A stretch of 62,558 nucleotides of DNA from Komagataeibacter swingsii (GTDB taxonomy: Bacteria > Pseudomonadota > Alphaproteobacteria > Acetobacterales > Acetobacteraceae). The stretch is from contig NZ_NKUB01000016.1 in the NCBI RefSeq assembly GCF_003207895.1, forward strand, positions 1 through 62,558. The letters run 5' to 3'. The notes below the pieces were generated by a model. That model saw nothing but the letters and a program-made list of their open reading frames with translations, was not told the origin of the DNA and ran no database searches. Both the position numbers and the translations under genes were made by a program. Below, in pieces: positions 45,306-53,740 of this stretch (positions are counted from its first letter, which is position 1; each line of letters begins with the position of its first letter).

Positions 45306-45755
45306 ATGGATATCGCCATCGGCTGCGATGAAGCAGCATTCACCCTGAAGGAAACAATCCGTGATTTCCTCGCGGCGGAAGGTCACACCATTACCGATTA
45401 CGGTACGCATGACGCCGCGCCGGTGCTCTACCCCGACATTGCCGTCACCGTGGCCGAGGCCATAAAGGCCGGGAAGCATGAGCGCGGCGTCCTTCTGTGC
45501 GGGACGGGCATCGGGGTCGCCATCAGCGCCAACAAGGTGCATGGCATCCGCGCGGCCCAGACACACGACACCTATTCCGCCGAACGGGCCATGAAAAGCA
45601 ACAACGCCCAGATCATTACGCTCGGGTCGCGGGTAATTGGTCCCGAACTTGCCAAAACGATCGTGAAAGCGTACCTCTCATCGCAGTTTTCCGGCGGCCC
45701 ATCCGCCGAAAAGATCAGTCGCATCGCCTATTACGAGGAGCGCCTCCCTGTCTGA
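45306..45755 (+). CDS. rpiB: RpiB/LacAB-family sugar-phosphate isomerase
   Basis: This 149-residue isomerase has the active cysteine in GVLLCGTGIGVAISANK (C65) and the ring-opening histidine in QTHDTYSAERAMKSNNAQI. The N-terminal motif is GCDEAAF where classical RpiB has DHAG or DHVG, so a glutamate replaces the first histidine. That points away from ribose 5-phosphate and towards other members such as the erythrulose 4-phosphate isomerases of tetritol pathways. It is followed directly by, and overlaps, the regulator gene. Confidence 0.85.
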   Translation: MDIAIGCDEAAFTLKETIRDFLAAEGHTITDYGTHDAAPVLYPDIAVTVAEAIKAGKHERGVLLCGTGIGVAISANKVHGIRAAQTHDTYSAERAMKSNNAQIITLGSRVIGPELAKTIVKAYLSSQFSGGPSAEKISRIAYYEERLPV

Positions 45756-46812
45756 CACTCCGCGCAAATCCACCCGCACGGCATCGCCCGAACGCCTGCG
45801 GCGGCGGTCAGGGTCGCGCGATGCCGCGCAGGCCGCGTCCGATGCAAAACCCAATGGGCGCACGGAAGTCACGCTGGATCAGGTAACGGAAATCGCGGCC
45901 CTCTATTACCTTGAGCAGGTGACACAGGAAGAGCTGTCCAGGCGGTTTTCCATGTCACGTCCCACCATAAGCAAACTGCTCAAGCGTGCGCGCGAGGAAG
46001 GCATTGTCGATATACGGGTGCGCGCCCGCCCGGCGGCGGCGGCGGCGCTGGAGCAGGAATTCCAGCGCCGCTTCGGCATTGCCCGGCTGCTGACGGCGGT
46101 GGACCAGCGCGACCAGGATGCCCAGCGTGACAGCGTGGCGGCCATCGTCGCCATGCATCTCGACTCCCTCCTGCAGGACGAGATGATCATCGCCGTGGGC
46201 ATGGGTCGCAATATCGCCGCCATCGCCAGCCATATCGGCGTGCCCGTGACCCGCGCCATTACCTTTGTCTCGGCCATTGGCGGGTCGATGCGCGCGGGCG
46301 AGCACATGAGTTCCGATCACATCTGCCGCCGCCTGGCCGCACGCTTTGGCGGCGAGAGCGAGACGCTGTACGCCCCCGCCCTTGTGGCCGATGCGCAGAT
46401 GCGCCGCGCGCTCATGGCCAACGATGTGGTGCAGCATACGCTCAACCGGGCACGGCGGGCCGATATCGCCCTGATCGGCATTGGCGATGTCAATGAAGAC
46501 AGCAACATGGTGCGCATGGGCTGGTTCTCTCCTGCCGAGATCGCGGCCTCGAAACTCGCTGGCGCCATTGGCGACATGATGGGCTATGACTTCATCACCA
46601 TCGCGGGCAAGGTGGCCGACGTACCCATGCAGGGCCGTGTCATCGGGCTTTCACTTGATGAGTTGCGCCGCATCCCCAATGTCATCGCCATTGCATCGGA
46701 AAGCACGAAGATCGTCGCCATCCTGGCCGCCCTGCGTACCGGCACCATCACCACGCTGGCCACGACCGAAGCCAATGCCCGCACCATCCTGGAACTGGAC
46801 GCCACGGCATAG
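45748..46812 (+). CDS. SorC-family sugar-binding transcriptional regulator, CTG start
   Basis: This protein has an N-terminal HTH (VTEIAALYYLEQVTQEELSRRFSMSRPTISKLLKRAREEGIV) and a SorC sugar-phosphate-binding domain with GMGRNIAAIA, VSAIGGS and a late NVIAIASESTKIVAIL. There is no ATG, GTG or TTG in frame between a stop at 45664 and GTG 45919, and 45919 lies inside the HTH. CTG 45748, 7 nt after GAGGAG (45735-45740), gives a 354-residue product with a basic Ser/Arg-rich leader and overlaps the rpiB stop, so translation is probably coupled. It likely controls the divergent polyol operons in response to a sugar phosphate. Confidence 0.82.
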   Translation: MSDTPRKSTRTASPERLRRRSGSRDAAQAASDAKPNGRTEVTLDQVTEIAALYYLEQVTQEELSRRFSMSRPTISKLLKRAREEGIVDIRVRARPAAAAALEQEFQRRFGIARLLTAVDQRDQDAQRDSVAAIVAMHLDSLLQDEMIIAVGMGRNIAAIASHIGVPVTRAITFVSAIGGSMRAGEHMSSDHICRRLAARFGGESETLYAPALVADAQMRRALMANDVVQHTLNRARRADIALIGIGDVNEDSNMVRMGWFSPAEIAASKLAGAIGDMMGYDFITIAGKVADVPMQGRVIGLSLDELRRIPNVIAIASESTKIVAILAALRTGTITTLATTEANARTILELDATA

Positions 46813-46823
46813 GTACATGGAAG

Positions 46824-46904
46824 AAAAGTTCTTGGGTGCTGCCTTTTGCAAAAGCGGCATCTTTCGAAGCTTTTTCGATCAAAAGCTTCATCAAAAACTT
46901 CTTT
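46824..46904 (-). repeat. Double-hairpin interspersed repeat, copy 8 (inverted, diverged)
   Basis: The order is GCTGCCTTTTGC / AAAAGCGGC then GAAGCTTTTTCG / AAAAGCTTC, with flanks AAAAGTTCTTGGGT and CATCAAAAACTT. It lies just after the regulator stop codon. Confidence 0.75.
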
Positions 46905-47088
46905 ACGATTTACCACTCGTTACAGGGGCAGGCCCTGATTTTCGGGCGCAATCTGCTACCTGAAAAAAATGGGCGCGTCATATGAAATCCGGCGCAGAAA
47001 ACGCATGACTGGATTTACCGACAAGCGCTGGTCTTTCCCCTTCAACGTCCATATCTGCGCCTGAATAATTTTTTCGTGAGCAGAGCGG

Positions 47089-48018
47089 ATGAAGAATACC
47101 GGCCTTTCGGCGGGCATGATGCTGGCGTTTGCGGCATACGCCTCGTTTTCGATCAGTGATGCCTATTCCAAGCTGCTGGCGGGCCGGATCGACCCGTTTG
47201 AAGTGGCGTTTTCCGGCGGTGTCTTCGGCCTGCTGCTCATTCCCTTCATCCGGGGAAAAAACGAATCCTACCGTGACCTGTTCGTGGTCCGGCAGCCGGT
47301 CATGTGGCTGGTGCGGGCGGCCGCCACCTTTGCCGCCACGGCGGCCAGTGTTGAAGCCTTCATGCTCCTGCCCATGCCGGAGGCGTTCTCCCTTATTTTC
47401 CTCATGCCGCTTTTCGTGACCATCCTCTCGGTCGTGCTGCTGCGCGAGAAGGTTTCCACGCTGGGCTGGCTGTCGGTCATCGTGGGCTTTATCGGCGTGC
47501 TGATCGTGCTGCGGCCGGGGCTGCGCGCGCTCCATTTCGGGCATCTGTGCGCGCTGATCTCGGCGGTCGCGAATGCCGTGGGCGTCATCGCCTACCGGAT
47601 GTCGGGCCGTAACACGCCGCGCCTGTCCATGTTCAGTTCCAGCCTGTGCGGTCCGCTGCTGGGCAATGGCGCCCTGATGGTGGCCCATGCAAGCTGGCCG
47701 CAGGGCGCCACGGTATGGATGTTCCTGTTCGGCTATGGCTTCCTTGCCGCACTCGGGCAACTGCTCATGATGATGGCCGCCACCCGGGCGACCGCCAGCG
47801 CAATCGCCCTGCCGCAATACAGCCAGATGCTTTGGGCCGTGGCCTTCAGTTTCTATGTCTTCCATGAACCGCTGGATAGCTGGACCTTTGTGGGCATCGC
47901 CGTCATCGTCGCATCCGGCGTTTACAAATGGGCCTATCCGCGCGTGACTGCCAGACTGGCGACCATAAGGCGGCAAAGGATCATTCAGCCCCCATGTGGC
48001 CCCTACCCGCTGACCTGA
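47089..48018 (+). CDS. EamA/DMT-family transporter
   Basis: This 309-residue protein has ten membrane segments in two EamA repeats; FAAYASFSISDAYSKLLAGRIDPFEVAF opens the first, and LCALISAVANAVGVIAYRMSG opens the second. Such proteins move metabolites or drugs, mostly outward. It is on the same strand as the polyol regulator but is separated by a repeat copy and about 275 bp, so it may be its own unit. The substrate is unknown. Confidence 0.85.
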   Translation: MKNTGLSAGMMLAFAAYASFSISDAYSKLLAGRIDPFEVAFSGGVFGLLLIPFIRGKNESYRDLFVVRQPVMWLVRAAATFAATAASVEAFMLLPMPEAFSLIFLMPLFVTILSVVLLREKVSTLGWLSVIVGFIGVLIVLRPGLRALHFGHLCALISAVANAVGVIAYRMSGRNTPRLSMFSSSLCGPLLGNGALMVAHASWPQGATVWMFLFGYGFLAALGQLLMMMAATRATASAIALPQYSQMLWAVAFSFYVFHEPLDSWTFVGIAVIVASGVYKWAYPRVTARLATIRRQRIIQPPCGPYPLT

Positions 48019-48041
48019 TGCCGCAGCGCACCGCAGGCGCC

Positions 48042-48073
48042 ATGCCCGCTGTTTTTTCCAGAACGGCGGGCAT
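48042..48073 (+). terminator. Hairpin after the DMT gene
   Basis: Arms ATGCCCGC and GCGGGCAT enclose a 16-nt loop and are followed by TCATTT. A weak terminator for the transporter gene. Confidence 0.4.
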
Positions 48074-48136
48074 TCATTTCCCTGGCGCCAGCATGACCCC
48101 ACGTTGAAAACGGGCGTGACCCACAGCCCGAAAACC

Positions 48137-48514
48137 CTAGGGTGGCGCATCAAGCATGTCGCCGCGCCGCTGGTCGGTGGCAAGGACATCACCAATCTCG
48201 GTCGCCGCCTGTACCAGCAGTGCCTGCACCCCCCGCAATCGCACGCCTGGGACCAACTGGTCGCGCTCCGCCAGCCGCAGAACCGTCGCGATCACCGCTT
48301 CCGACTGCCGCGCCAGCAAAATAAGGTGCCAGCCTCCCGGGCCATGCGTGCCGTTCAGCCAGTTCTTGGCGCTCCTTTCACTTGCGCCCGTCCATCCCAT
48401 CACCGTTTTGATCGCCCTGTGGCTTGATCCCAGTTCGCCGCGCAAGGCCATCCCGATCTCTTGCGCGAATCTGTCTGGCGGTTTTCGGCGAATGTTGCCC
48501 GCTTTAGGTAACAT
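48137..48514 (-). CDS. Small HTH-like protein of the recombinase module
   Basis: This 125-residue basic protein has a central helix-rich block (HRAIKTVMGWTGASERSAKNWLNGTHGPGGWHLILLARQ) that looks like a DNA-binding helix-turn-helix. I recall similar short proteins in alphaproteobacteria, near recombinase genes, without a known role. It is divergent from the serine recombinase, 70 bp apart, which is the position expected for its repressor or directionality factor. That role is inference. Confidence 0.6.
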   Translation of the reverse strand: MLPKAGNIRRKPPDRFAQEIGMALRGELGSSHRAIKTVMGWTGASERSAKNWLNGTHGPGGWHLILLARQSEAVIATVLRLAERDQLVPGVRLRGVQALLVQAATEIGDVLATDQRRGDMLDAPP

Positions 48515-48584
48515 GTTGCCCCTCCATTCGGCTTAGGGTGTTGCAGCAATAGAAAACCGCAGCCCCATATGTTCGGAAGTCCAG

Positions 48585-50147
48585 ATGGTTATTGATTGGA
48601 ACCAGCGTGAGACAAATAACGACCGGCGGCTTCGGGCCGCAGAATATGTCCGTATGTCCACCGACCATCAGGAGTTCTCGACCCGTAATCAATCGGCGGC
48701 GATCCGGGCCTATGCCGGCAGGCGCGGCTACGAGATTGTCCATACTTACGCCGATGAAGGCAAAAGCGGCCTTAACGTCGATGGGCGGGACGCGTTCATC
48801 AGGCTGATTGATGATGTGGAAAGCGGTCGCGCGGACTTCAGCGCCATCTTTGTTTACGACATCAGCCGCTGGGGCCGTTTTCAGGACCCGGACGAGGCAG
48901 CCATGTACGAACTGCGCTGCCGCCGCGCCGGTGTGGACGTCTGTTATTGCGCGGATCAGTTCGAGAACGACGGCAGCATCGGCTCATCCATCGTCAAGAC
49001 CGTCAAGCGGGTCCTGGCTGGCGCCCATAGCCACGACCTGTCGGTCAGGGTGTTTGCGGGCCAGGCCAACCTGATTCGGCGCGGCTACCGCCAGGGCGGC
49101 GCACCCGGCTTTGGCCTGCGCCGGATGCTGATCAACCAGAATGGCGAAAGAAAGGGGTCTCTGGGGCGCGGCGAACATAAGAGTATCGCCACCGATCGTG
49201 TCATCCTGGTTCCCGGCCCGGAGGACGAGATCTCGATTGTCCAGGAAATTTACCGGATGTTCGTTGAGGATGGGCGATCTGAACGCGATATCGCCGCGAC
49301 CCTGAACACCCGCGCCATCCTGACCGACCTTGGTCGTCCCTGGACACGGGGCACGGTCCACCAGATCCTCATCAACGAGAAATATATCGGCCATAACGTC
49401 TGGGCGCGGACCTCATTCAGGCTCAGGCGCGCGCATATCCGCAACGATCCCGAAAAATGGGTGCGCATCAACGATGCGTTCGCTCCGATTGTCGATCGGA
49501 ATATTTTCCTTCGTGCGCGTGCCATGATCGATGCCCGTTCGGAAAGGCTGAGCGATGAAGCCATGCTCGACGTGCTCAGGCTGATCCTTGAGGGACATGG
49601 TCAGCTATCCGCCATCATCATCGACGAAGCCGAGGGATGCCCGTCGAGCGGCGCCTACCGTTCACGTTTCCGCAGCCTGCTGCGCGCCTACGCGCTGGTC
49701 GGCTTTTCACCTGATCGCGATTATCGCTACCTTGAAATCAACCGGAAACTGCGGGCGCTCCATCCAGCCGTGATCGCCGGAATCACCGCCGGTATCGGGG
49801 CAGCCGGTGGGCGTGTCATCAGCGACCCGTTGACCGACCTGCTGACCGTCAACGCCGAATTCACCGTCTCGGTCGCGATCATGCGTTCGTTCCTTACCCC
49901 GGCCGGAACGCTGCGCTGGAAGCTGCGCCTCGACACGGCGCTCAACCCCGATCTTACCATCGCCGTGCGCATGGACGAACACAACGACCGGACGAAGGAT
50001 TTCTACCTGCTGCCACGCCTGGACATAAGGGAGGCCGTCCTGCGACTGTGTGAACATAACGGGCTGTCGCTTGATGCCTATCGCTTCGACACGCTTGACC
50101 GCTTTTACCGGATGGCCGCACGCGCCGCCGTGCCAAGGGCCGCCTGA
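48585..50147 (+). CDS. Large serine recombinase
   Basis: This 520-residue protein has an N-terminal resolvase catalytic domain, with nucleophile serine in AAEYVRMSTDHQEFSTRNQ (about residue 25) and FVYDISRWGRFQD supplying the arginines. A recombinase domain follows (GGAPGFGLRRMLI, IVQEIYRMFVEDGRSERDIAATLNTRAI, TRGTVHQILINEKYIG). The last 200 residues do not show the usual zinc ribbon and coiled coil of phage integrases. Its stop overlaps the start of a ParB-like gene (TGATG at 50145-50149). Integration, excision or inversion of this module is its likely job. Confidence 0.88.
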   Translation: MVIDWNQRETNNDRRLRAAEYVRMSTDHQEFSTRNQSAAIRAYAGRRGYEIVHTYADEGKSGLNVDGRDAFIRLIDDVESGRADFSAIFVYDISRWGRFQDPDEAAMYELRCRRAGVDVCYCADQFENDGSIGSSIVKTVKRVLAGAHSHDLSVRVFAGQANLIRRGYRQGGAPGFGLRRMLINQNGERKGSLGRGEHKSIATDRVILVPGPEDEISIVQEIYRMFVEDGRSERDIAATLNTRAILTDLGRPWTRGTVHQILINEKYIGHNVWARTSFRLRRAHIRNDPEKWVRINDAFAPIVDRNIFLRARAMIDARSERLSDEAMLDVLRLILEGHGQLSAIIIDEAEGCPSSGAYRSRFRSLLRAYALVGFSPDRDYRYLEINRKLRALHPAVIAGITAGIGAAGGRVISDPLTDLLTVNAEFTVSVAIMRSFLTPAGTLRWKLRLDTALNPDLTIAVRMDEHNDRTKDFYLLPRLDIREAVLRLCEHNGLSLDAYRFDTLDRFYRMAARAAVPRAA

Positions 50148-51034
50148 TGTCCGCCCGTCCCGCCCAGCGTGTGGAGATGGTGCCGGTGGAACGGATTACC
50201 GTCCTCAATCCCCGCATTCGCAATCCCCGGATGTTCAGGGAGATTGTTGACAGTATCGCAAGGATCGGCCTCAAGCGACCGATTACCGTTACCCGCAGGG
50301 CCGGGGCTGACGGCCCCTTTTATGATCTTGTATGTGGACAGGGTCGGCTCGAGGCATTCCTTGAACTTGGTGAGACGGAAATACCGGCACTGGTCGTCAA
50401 TGCCGACATGGAGGATTGCCTTGTCGCCAGCCTGGTCGAAAATTGCGCGCGTCGGCATCATCGCTCACTGGACCTGCTGCAGAACATCGGCGGCATGAGG
50501 CAACGTGGCCATACGGTAGCAGACATTGCCCGACAGACTGGGCTTTCAGGCGAGTTCGTCGGCTGTGTGCTGCGTCTGCTGGAAAAAGGTGAGCAGCGCC
50601 TGCTACAGTCTGTTGAAACCGGACAGATGCCGATTTCGGTGGCGATCGAAATTGCGGATGCCGACGAACCCGGCATCCAGCTCGCCCTGCAGCATGCCTA
50701 CGAAAACAACCTGCTGCGCGGGCGTAAACTGCTGGCGGCCAAGCGTCTTGTCGAACAGCGCAAGCGACGGGGCAAGCATGTGCGCAGGCGGACGGATGGC
50801 GGGACGATATCGTCCGCATCCCTTCTGAACGCCTATCAGGAGGAAACCGATCGCAAACGGCTTCTGGTACGCCGCGCCGAAGTCGCCAGAAATCGCCTGA
50901 CCTTCATAACCGAAGCCTTGGGCAAATTGTTTACCGACCGCGCCATGACGGAAATCCTTGAAAGCGAGAAACTGCACGATATGCCAGAAGAACTTCGTGA
51001 TCGTCTTGGCAATACAGGGGCGCGCATGCCATGA
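50147..51034 (+). CDS. ParB-like protein 1 of the recombinase module
   Basis: This 295-residue protein has a ParB/Srx-like N-domain (VPVERITVLNPRIRNPRMFREIVDSIARIGLKRPITVT) with the CTP-site region altered to CGQGRLEAFLELG. ENCARRHHRSLDLLQ forms the next box, and a central HTH (TVADIARQTGLSGEFVGCVLRLL) follows. It resembles RepB-type partition proteins. It overlaps both neighbours by start/stop codons (50147 and 51031), so the three genes are translated as a unit. No ParA ATPase is present, so it may act as a DNA-binding switch rather than in classic partition. Confidence 0.8.
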   Translation: MSARPAQRVEMVPVERITVLNPRIRNPRMFREIVDSIARIGLKRPITVTRRAGADGPFYDLVCGQGRLEAFLELGETEIPALVVNADMEDCLVASLVENCARRHHRSLDLLQNIGGMRQRGHTVADIARQTGLSGEFVGCVLRLLEKGEQRLLQSVETGQMPISVAIEIADADEPGIQLALQHAYENNLLRGRKLLAAKRLVEQRKRRGKHVRRRTDGGTISSASLLNAYQEETDRKRLLVRRAEVARNRLTFITEALGKLFTDRAMTEILESEKLHDMPEELRDRLGNTGARMP

Positions 51035-51918
51035 CCGCCGCGCGATCCACGGTTCGCATGGCCTTCGAGCAGGCCAGCATTCGCATCCCGATCGCCGAGA
51101 TCGGCCTGTTGCGCGACGTGCCCCCGGCCATTCGCAGGACCATAAAATATGGGCAGATCGCGGCTTCGATCACCGAGGTTGGCCTGATCGAGCCTCCGGT
51201 CGTGGCGCGCGATGGCAGAAATCCCAACCACTACCATCTGCTCGATGGTTATCTGCGCATTGACATCCTCAAGGCGCAAGGCGAACACGAGGTGGTGTGC
51301 CTGGTAGCCCTTGATGATGAAGGCTTCACGTACAACAGGCGGATCAGCCGCCTTGCAACAATTCAGGAACACAGGATGATTCTGAATGCGGTCAGGAAAG
51401 GCGTATCAGAAGAACGACTGGCCCGCGCCCTCAACGTCAATATCGACAACATCCGACACAAACGGACGCTTACCGAAGGGATCTGTCCCGAGGCGATTGA
51501 CCTGCTCAAGGATCGGCATGTCCCGATCGCCACATTCGCGGAATTGAAGCGGTTGAAACCGGTTCGACAGATCGAGGCGGCCATGGCCATGAATTCCATG
51601 AACAAATACAGTGTTTCCTACGCAAAATCGATCGTGACCGCAACGCGGGAGGATTTTCTGGTGGCACCACGCCGCAGGCCTGCCCGCGGCCTGACTGAAG
51701 ACCAGATCACCACGATGGAACGTGAATCGGCCACGCTTGATCGGGAGTTCAGGATTATCGAAAGGGATTATGGTCGGGATCATCTTGTCCTGACACTGGC
51801 CATCGGTTATGTGCGCGCCTTGTTGGATAACGTACGGGTTGTCCGCCATCTTGCCCAATATCATCCCATGATCCTTGCTGAATTCCAGAAAATCGTGGAA
51901 TTTCAGCCAACGGCATGA
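51031..51918 (+). CDS. ParB-like protein 2 of the recombinase module
   Basis: This 295-residue RepB-like protein differs from its neighbour. Its N-domain has VAR-DGRNPNHYHLLDGYLRIDILKAQGEHEVVCLV, followed by TYNRRISRLATIQEHRMILNAVRKGVSEERLARALNVN (an HTH) and GICPEAIDLLKDRHVPIATFAELKRLKPVRQIEAA. The CTP-box position reads DGYLRIDIL. This form matches chromosomal or plasmid RepB C-terminal-domain proteins. It is the last gene of the three-gene overlapping set and has the same length as ParB-like 1. Confidence 0.8.
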   Translation: MTAARSTVRMAFEQASIRIPIAEIGLLRDVPPAIRRTIKYGQIAASITEVGLIEPPVVARDGRNPNHYHLLDGYLRIDILKAQGEHEVVCLVALDDEGFTYNRRISRLATIQEHRMILNAVRKGVSEERLARALNVNIDNIRHKRTLTEGICPEAIDLLKDRHVPIATFAELKRLKPVRQIEAAMAMNSMNKYSVSYAKSIVTATREDFLVAPRRRPARGLTEDQITTMERESATLDREFRIIERDYGRDHLVLTLAIGYVRALLDNVRVVRHLAQYHPMILAEFQKIVEFQPTA

Positions 51919-52079
51919 TCGTCGCACCAAAGCCTAACCACGGTAACAGCGATCCAGCCGCACGTACTGCTGTTTTCCGGACCGAAGCGATGCAGAAATC
52001 ATCAGCAGTCGATCTCAGATCCTCATTCCGACACCCAATATACTACCCATCCCGTTGCCATCACCATTCAGGATGCAAC
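51919..52079. other. Gap between module and IS remnant
   Basis: About 160 bp with no gene or clear direct repeat. I looked for a copy of sequence near 48019-48137 that could be the paired attachment site and saw none. Confidence 0.35.
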
Positions 52080-52376
52080 GAACAAAAGAGCGTTGCACTG
52101 GCTTATGTCGACCAGGGTTATACAGGCGGAAAGCCGGCCGAGGCAGCACGGGCACAGGGGCCGCCCTTGAAATCGTCAGGGTTGCCCGAGGCCAGACGTG
52201 GCTTCGTCCTGCTGCCGCGCCGATGGGTTGGCGAATGCTCTTTCGCATGAGCCACATGTTGCCGCAGGCTCGCCAAGGATTACGGGCGTTACGCTTCAAC
52301 ACTCGCAAATCTCCATGTCATCGCGTTCACATGCTTCATGTTCAGAAACGCCGCTATACTTGCCCAAATTGCATAA
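52080..52376 (+). pseudogene. IS5-family transposase C-terminal remnant
   Basis: The frame reads EQKSVALAYVDQGYTGGKPAE, LPEARRGFVLLPRRWVGE and, past an in-frame TGA at 52248-52250, RRLAKDYGRYASTLANLHVIAF to TAA 52374-52376. These are the last blocks of an IS5-type DDE transposase. The TGA replaces an expected Trp, and the N-terminal two thirds are missing. It directly follows the recombinase module. Confidence 0.8.
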
Positions 52377-52546
52377 TACCCTCCAGTAATGTAGCAATTT
52401 GTGAATGGTCCTTTAATCGCTGGAGCAGGTTGTTATGTCCCTTCCATTGATAACCATATGATCAGCACGGACTGAATTTATAAAGAAATGTGGTTGACCA
52501 AACGTTTAATCAATCGTGAAATTTTTATATTATAAACCATAAAATA

Positions 52547-53740
52547 TCATTCGTATGGCTGGACTTGATATTCAAGAATCTTACTCATGAATGAAAGGCA
52601 AAGCTGCAATTGTGACTTTTCAATAAATTCATCAGCCTGATGTGCCTGTTCGATCATGCCTGGCCCACAAATAACGGTTGAGAGTCCCCGACTCTGGAAC
52701 TGGCCACCTTCCGAACTATAGGGAACAACCTTATCCTTCGTGTTGGTACCTAGAAAATGCGCGCATAAGTCAATGGCTGATGAATTGTTTTCTCCGCCAT
52801 AAGATGGAATATCAACCAGTTTTGTAATTGAAACCCCACATTCGGGAAACGCGGACCGACAAAGAGTATCAATGTGGCAAATTTCTTCAAGGAAAGGCGC
52901 CAGGATTGCTTCGGCATCGTCTTCAGGCCGGCAGCGCAGGTCAAAGGAAAATTCACAATTTTGTGCAAGAATATTGAACGCTGTACCTCCGGAAATCAAT
53001 CCGATCGTAAGGGTGGCCTGACCAGGTTCATAGGGTGAATGGGGATCAGCATTGGCTTGAAGCTGATCGGCCAGTTCTACAAGATGATTCATCAGCCTTA
53101 TCGCAACCTCATTGGCCGAAAGGCCCTTATGCGGAAGGCTTGAATGCCCTTCCCGCCCCGTTACAACGACTTTGTAACTGATGATACCCTTGTGGGAACT
53201 GACTACTTTCATCCCGCTGGGCTCACCCACGATTACTGCATCAATGCCGGGATGTTTCATGACGATATGATCAATCATATCGGGAGCGCCTAGGCAGCCG
53301 ATTTCCTCGTCATATGAAAGGGCCAGGTAAACAGGCCGTTTCAGACTGTCAGGCTTGACATGGATAATGGAAGCCAAAGCACAGGCAGCGAACGACTTCA
53401 TATCGCTGGTACCTCGACCATAAAGACGGCCTTCCCTTTCAATTAACACAAATGGGTCGCTGGTCCATGCCTGCCCATCGACAGGAACGACATCAGTATG
53501 TCCTGATAAAATAATACCTCCCGGCGCTGATGGTCCAACCCTCACAATTACGTTAGCTTTTTTTCCGCTTGCATCCGGAATACGCTCAACAAAAAGCGAG
53601 TGCTCAGAAGCCAGTTTCTCAATATAAGAGACGAGGGCCAGGTTGGAATTTCGGGATGTCGTATCGAATGCGATAAGGTCACGCAGGATACAGATAGTCG
53701 CCTCCATCATATCGGAAGGCAGTGGGGCAGTCGGTTTCAT
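52547..53740 (-). CDS. M20-family deacylase (ArgE/DapE type)
   Basis: This 397-residue zinc amidohydrolase shows the metal and catalytic blocks ILSGHTDVVPVD, GRGTSDMKSFAACAL, LALSYDEEIGCLG, AVIVGEPSGM and a final AHQADEFIE. Family members remove acyl groups from amino acids (acetylornithine, succinyl-DAP) or cut dipeptides. It does not sit with arginine genes; it lies beside a TonB receptor and LysR regulator in AT-richer DNA, so a catabolic role on imported N-acyl or peptide compounds is more likely. Codon use looks less GC-biased than most genes of this window. Confidence 0.85.
   Translation of the reverse strand: MKPTAPLPSDMMEATICILRDLIAFDTTSRNSNLALVSYIEKLASEHSLFVERIPDASGKKANVIVRVGPSAPGGIILSGHTDVVPVDGQAWTSDPFVLIEREGRLYGRGTSDMKSFAACALASIIHVKPDSLKRPVYLALSYDEEIGCLGAPDMIDHIVMKHPGIDAVIVGEPSGMKVVSSHKGIISYKVVVTGREGHSSLPHKGLSANEVAIRLMNHLVELADQLQANADPHSPYEPGQATLTIGLISGGTAFNILAQNCEFSFDLRCRPEDDAEAILAPFLEEICHIDTLCRSAFPECGVSITKLVDIPSYGGENNSSAIDLCAHFLGTNTKDKVVPYSSEGGQFQSRGLSTVICGPGMIEQAHQADEFIEKSQLQLCLSFMSKILEYQVQPYE

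Noticed and set aside
46978-48195. 405-codon minus-strand open frame
   Set aside because: It is antisense to the EamA transporter gene, whose membrane segments and family blocks are clear; the antisense product is His/Gln/Arg-rich low-complexity sequence typical of a high-GC shadow.
48019-52079. Search for attachment-site direct repeats around the recombinase module
   Set aside because: No convincing shared core was found by eye between the left (48019-48137) and right (51919-52079) flanks.
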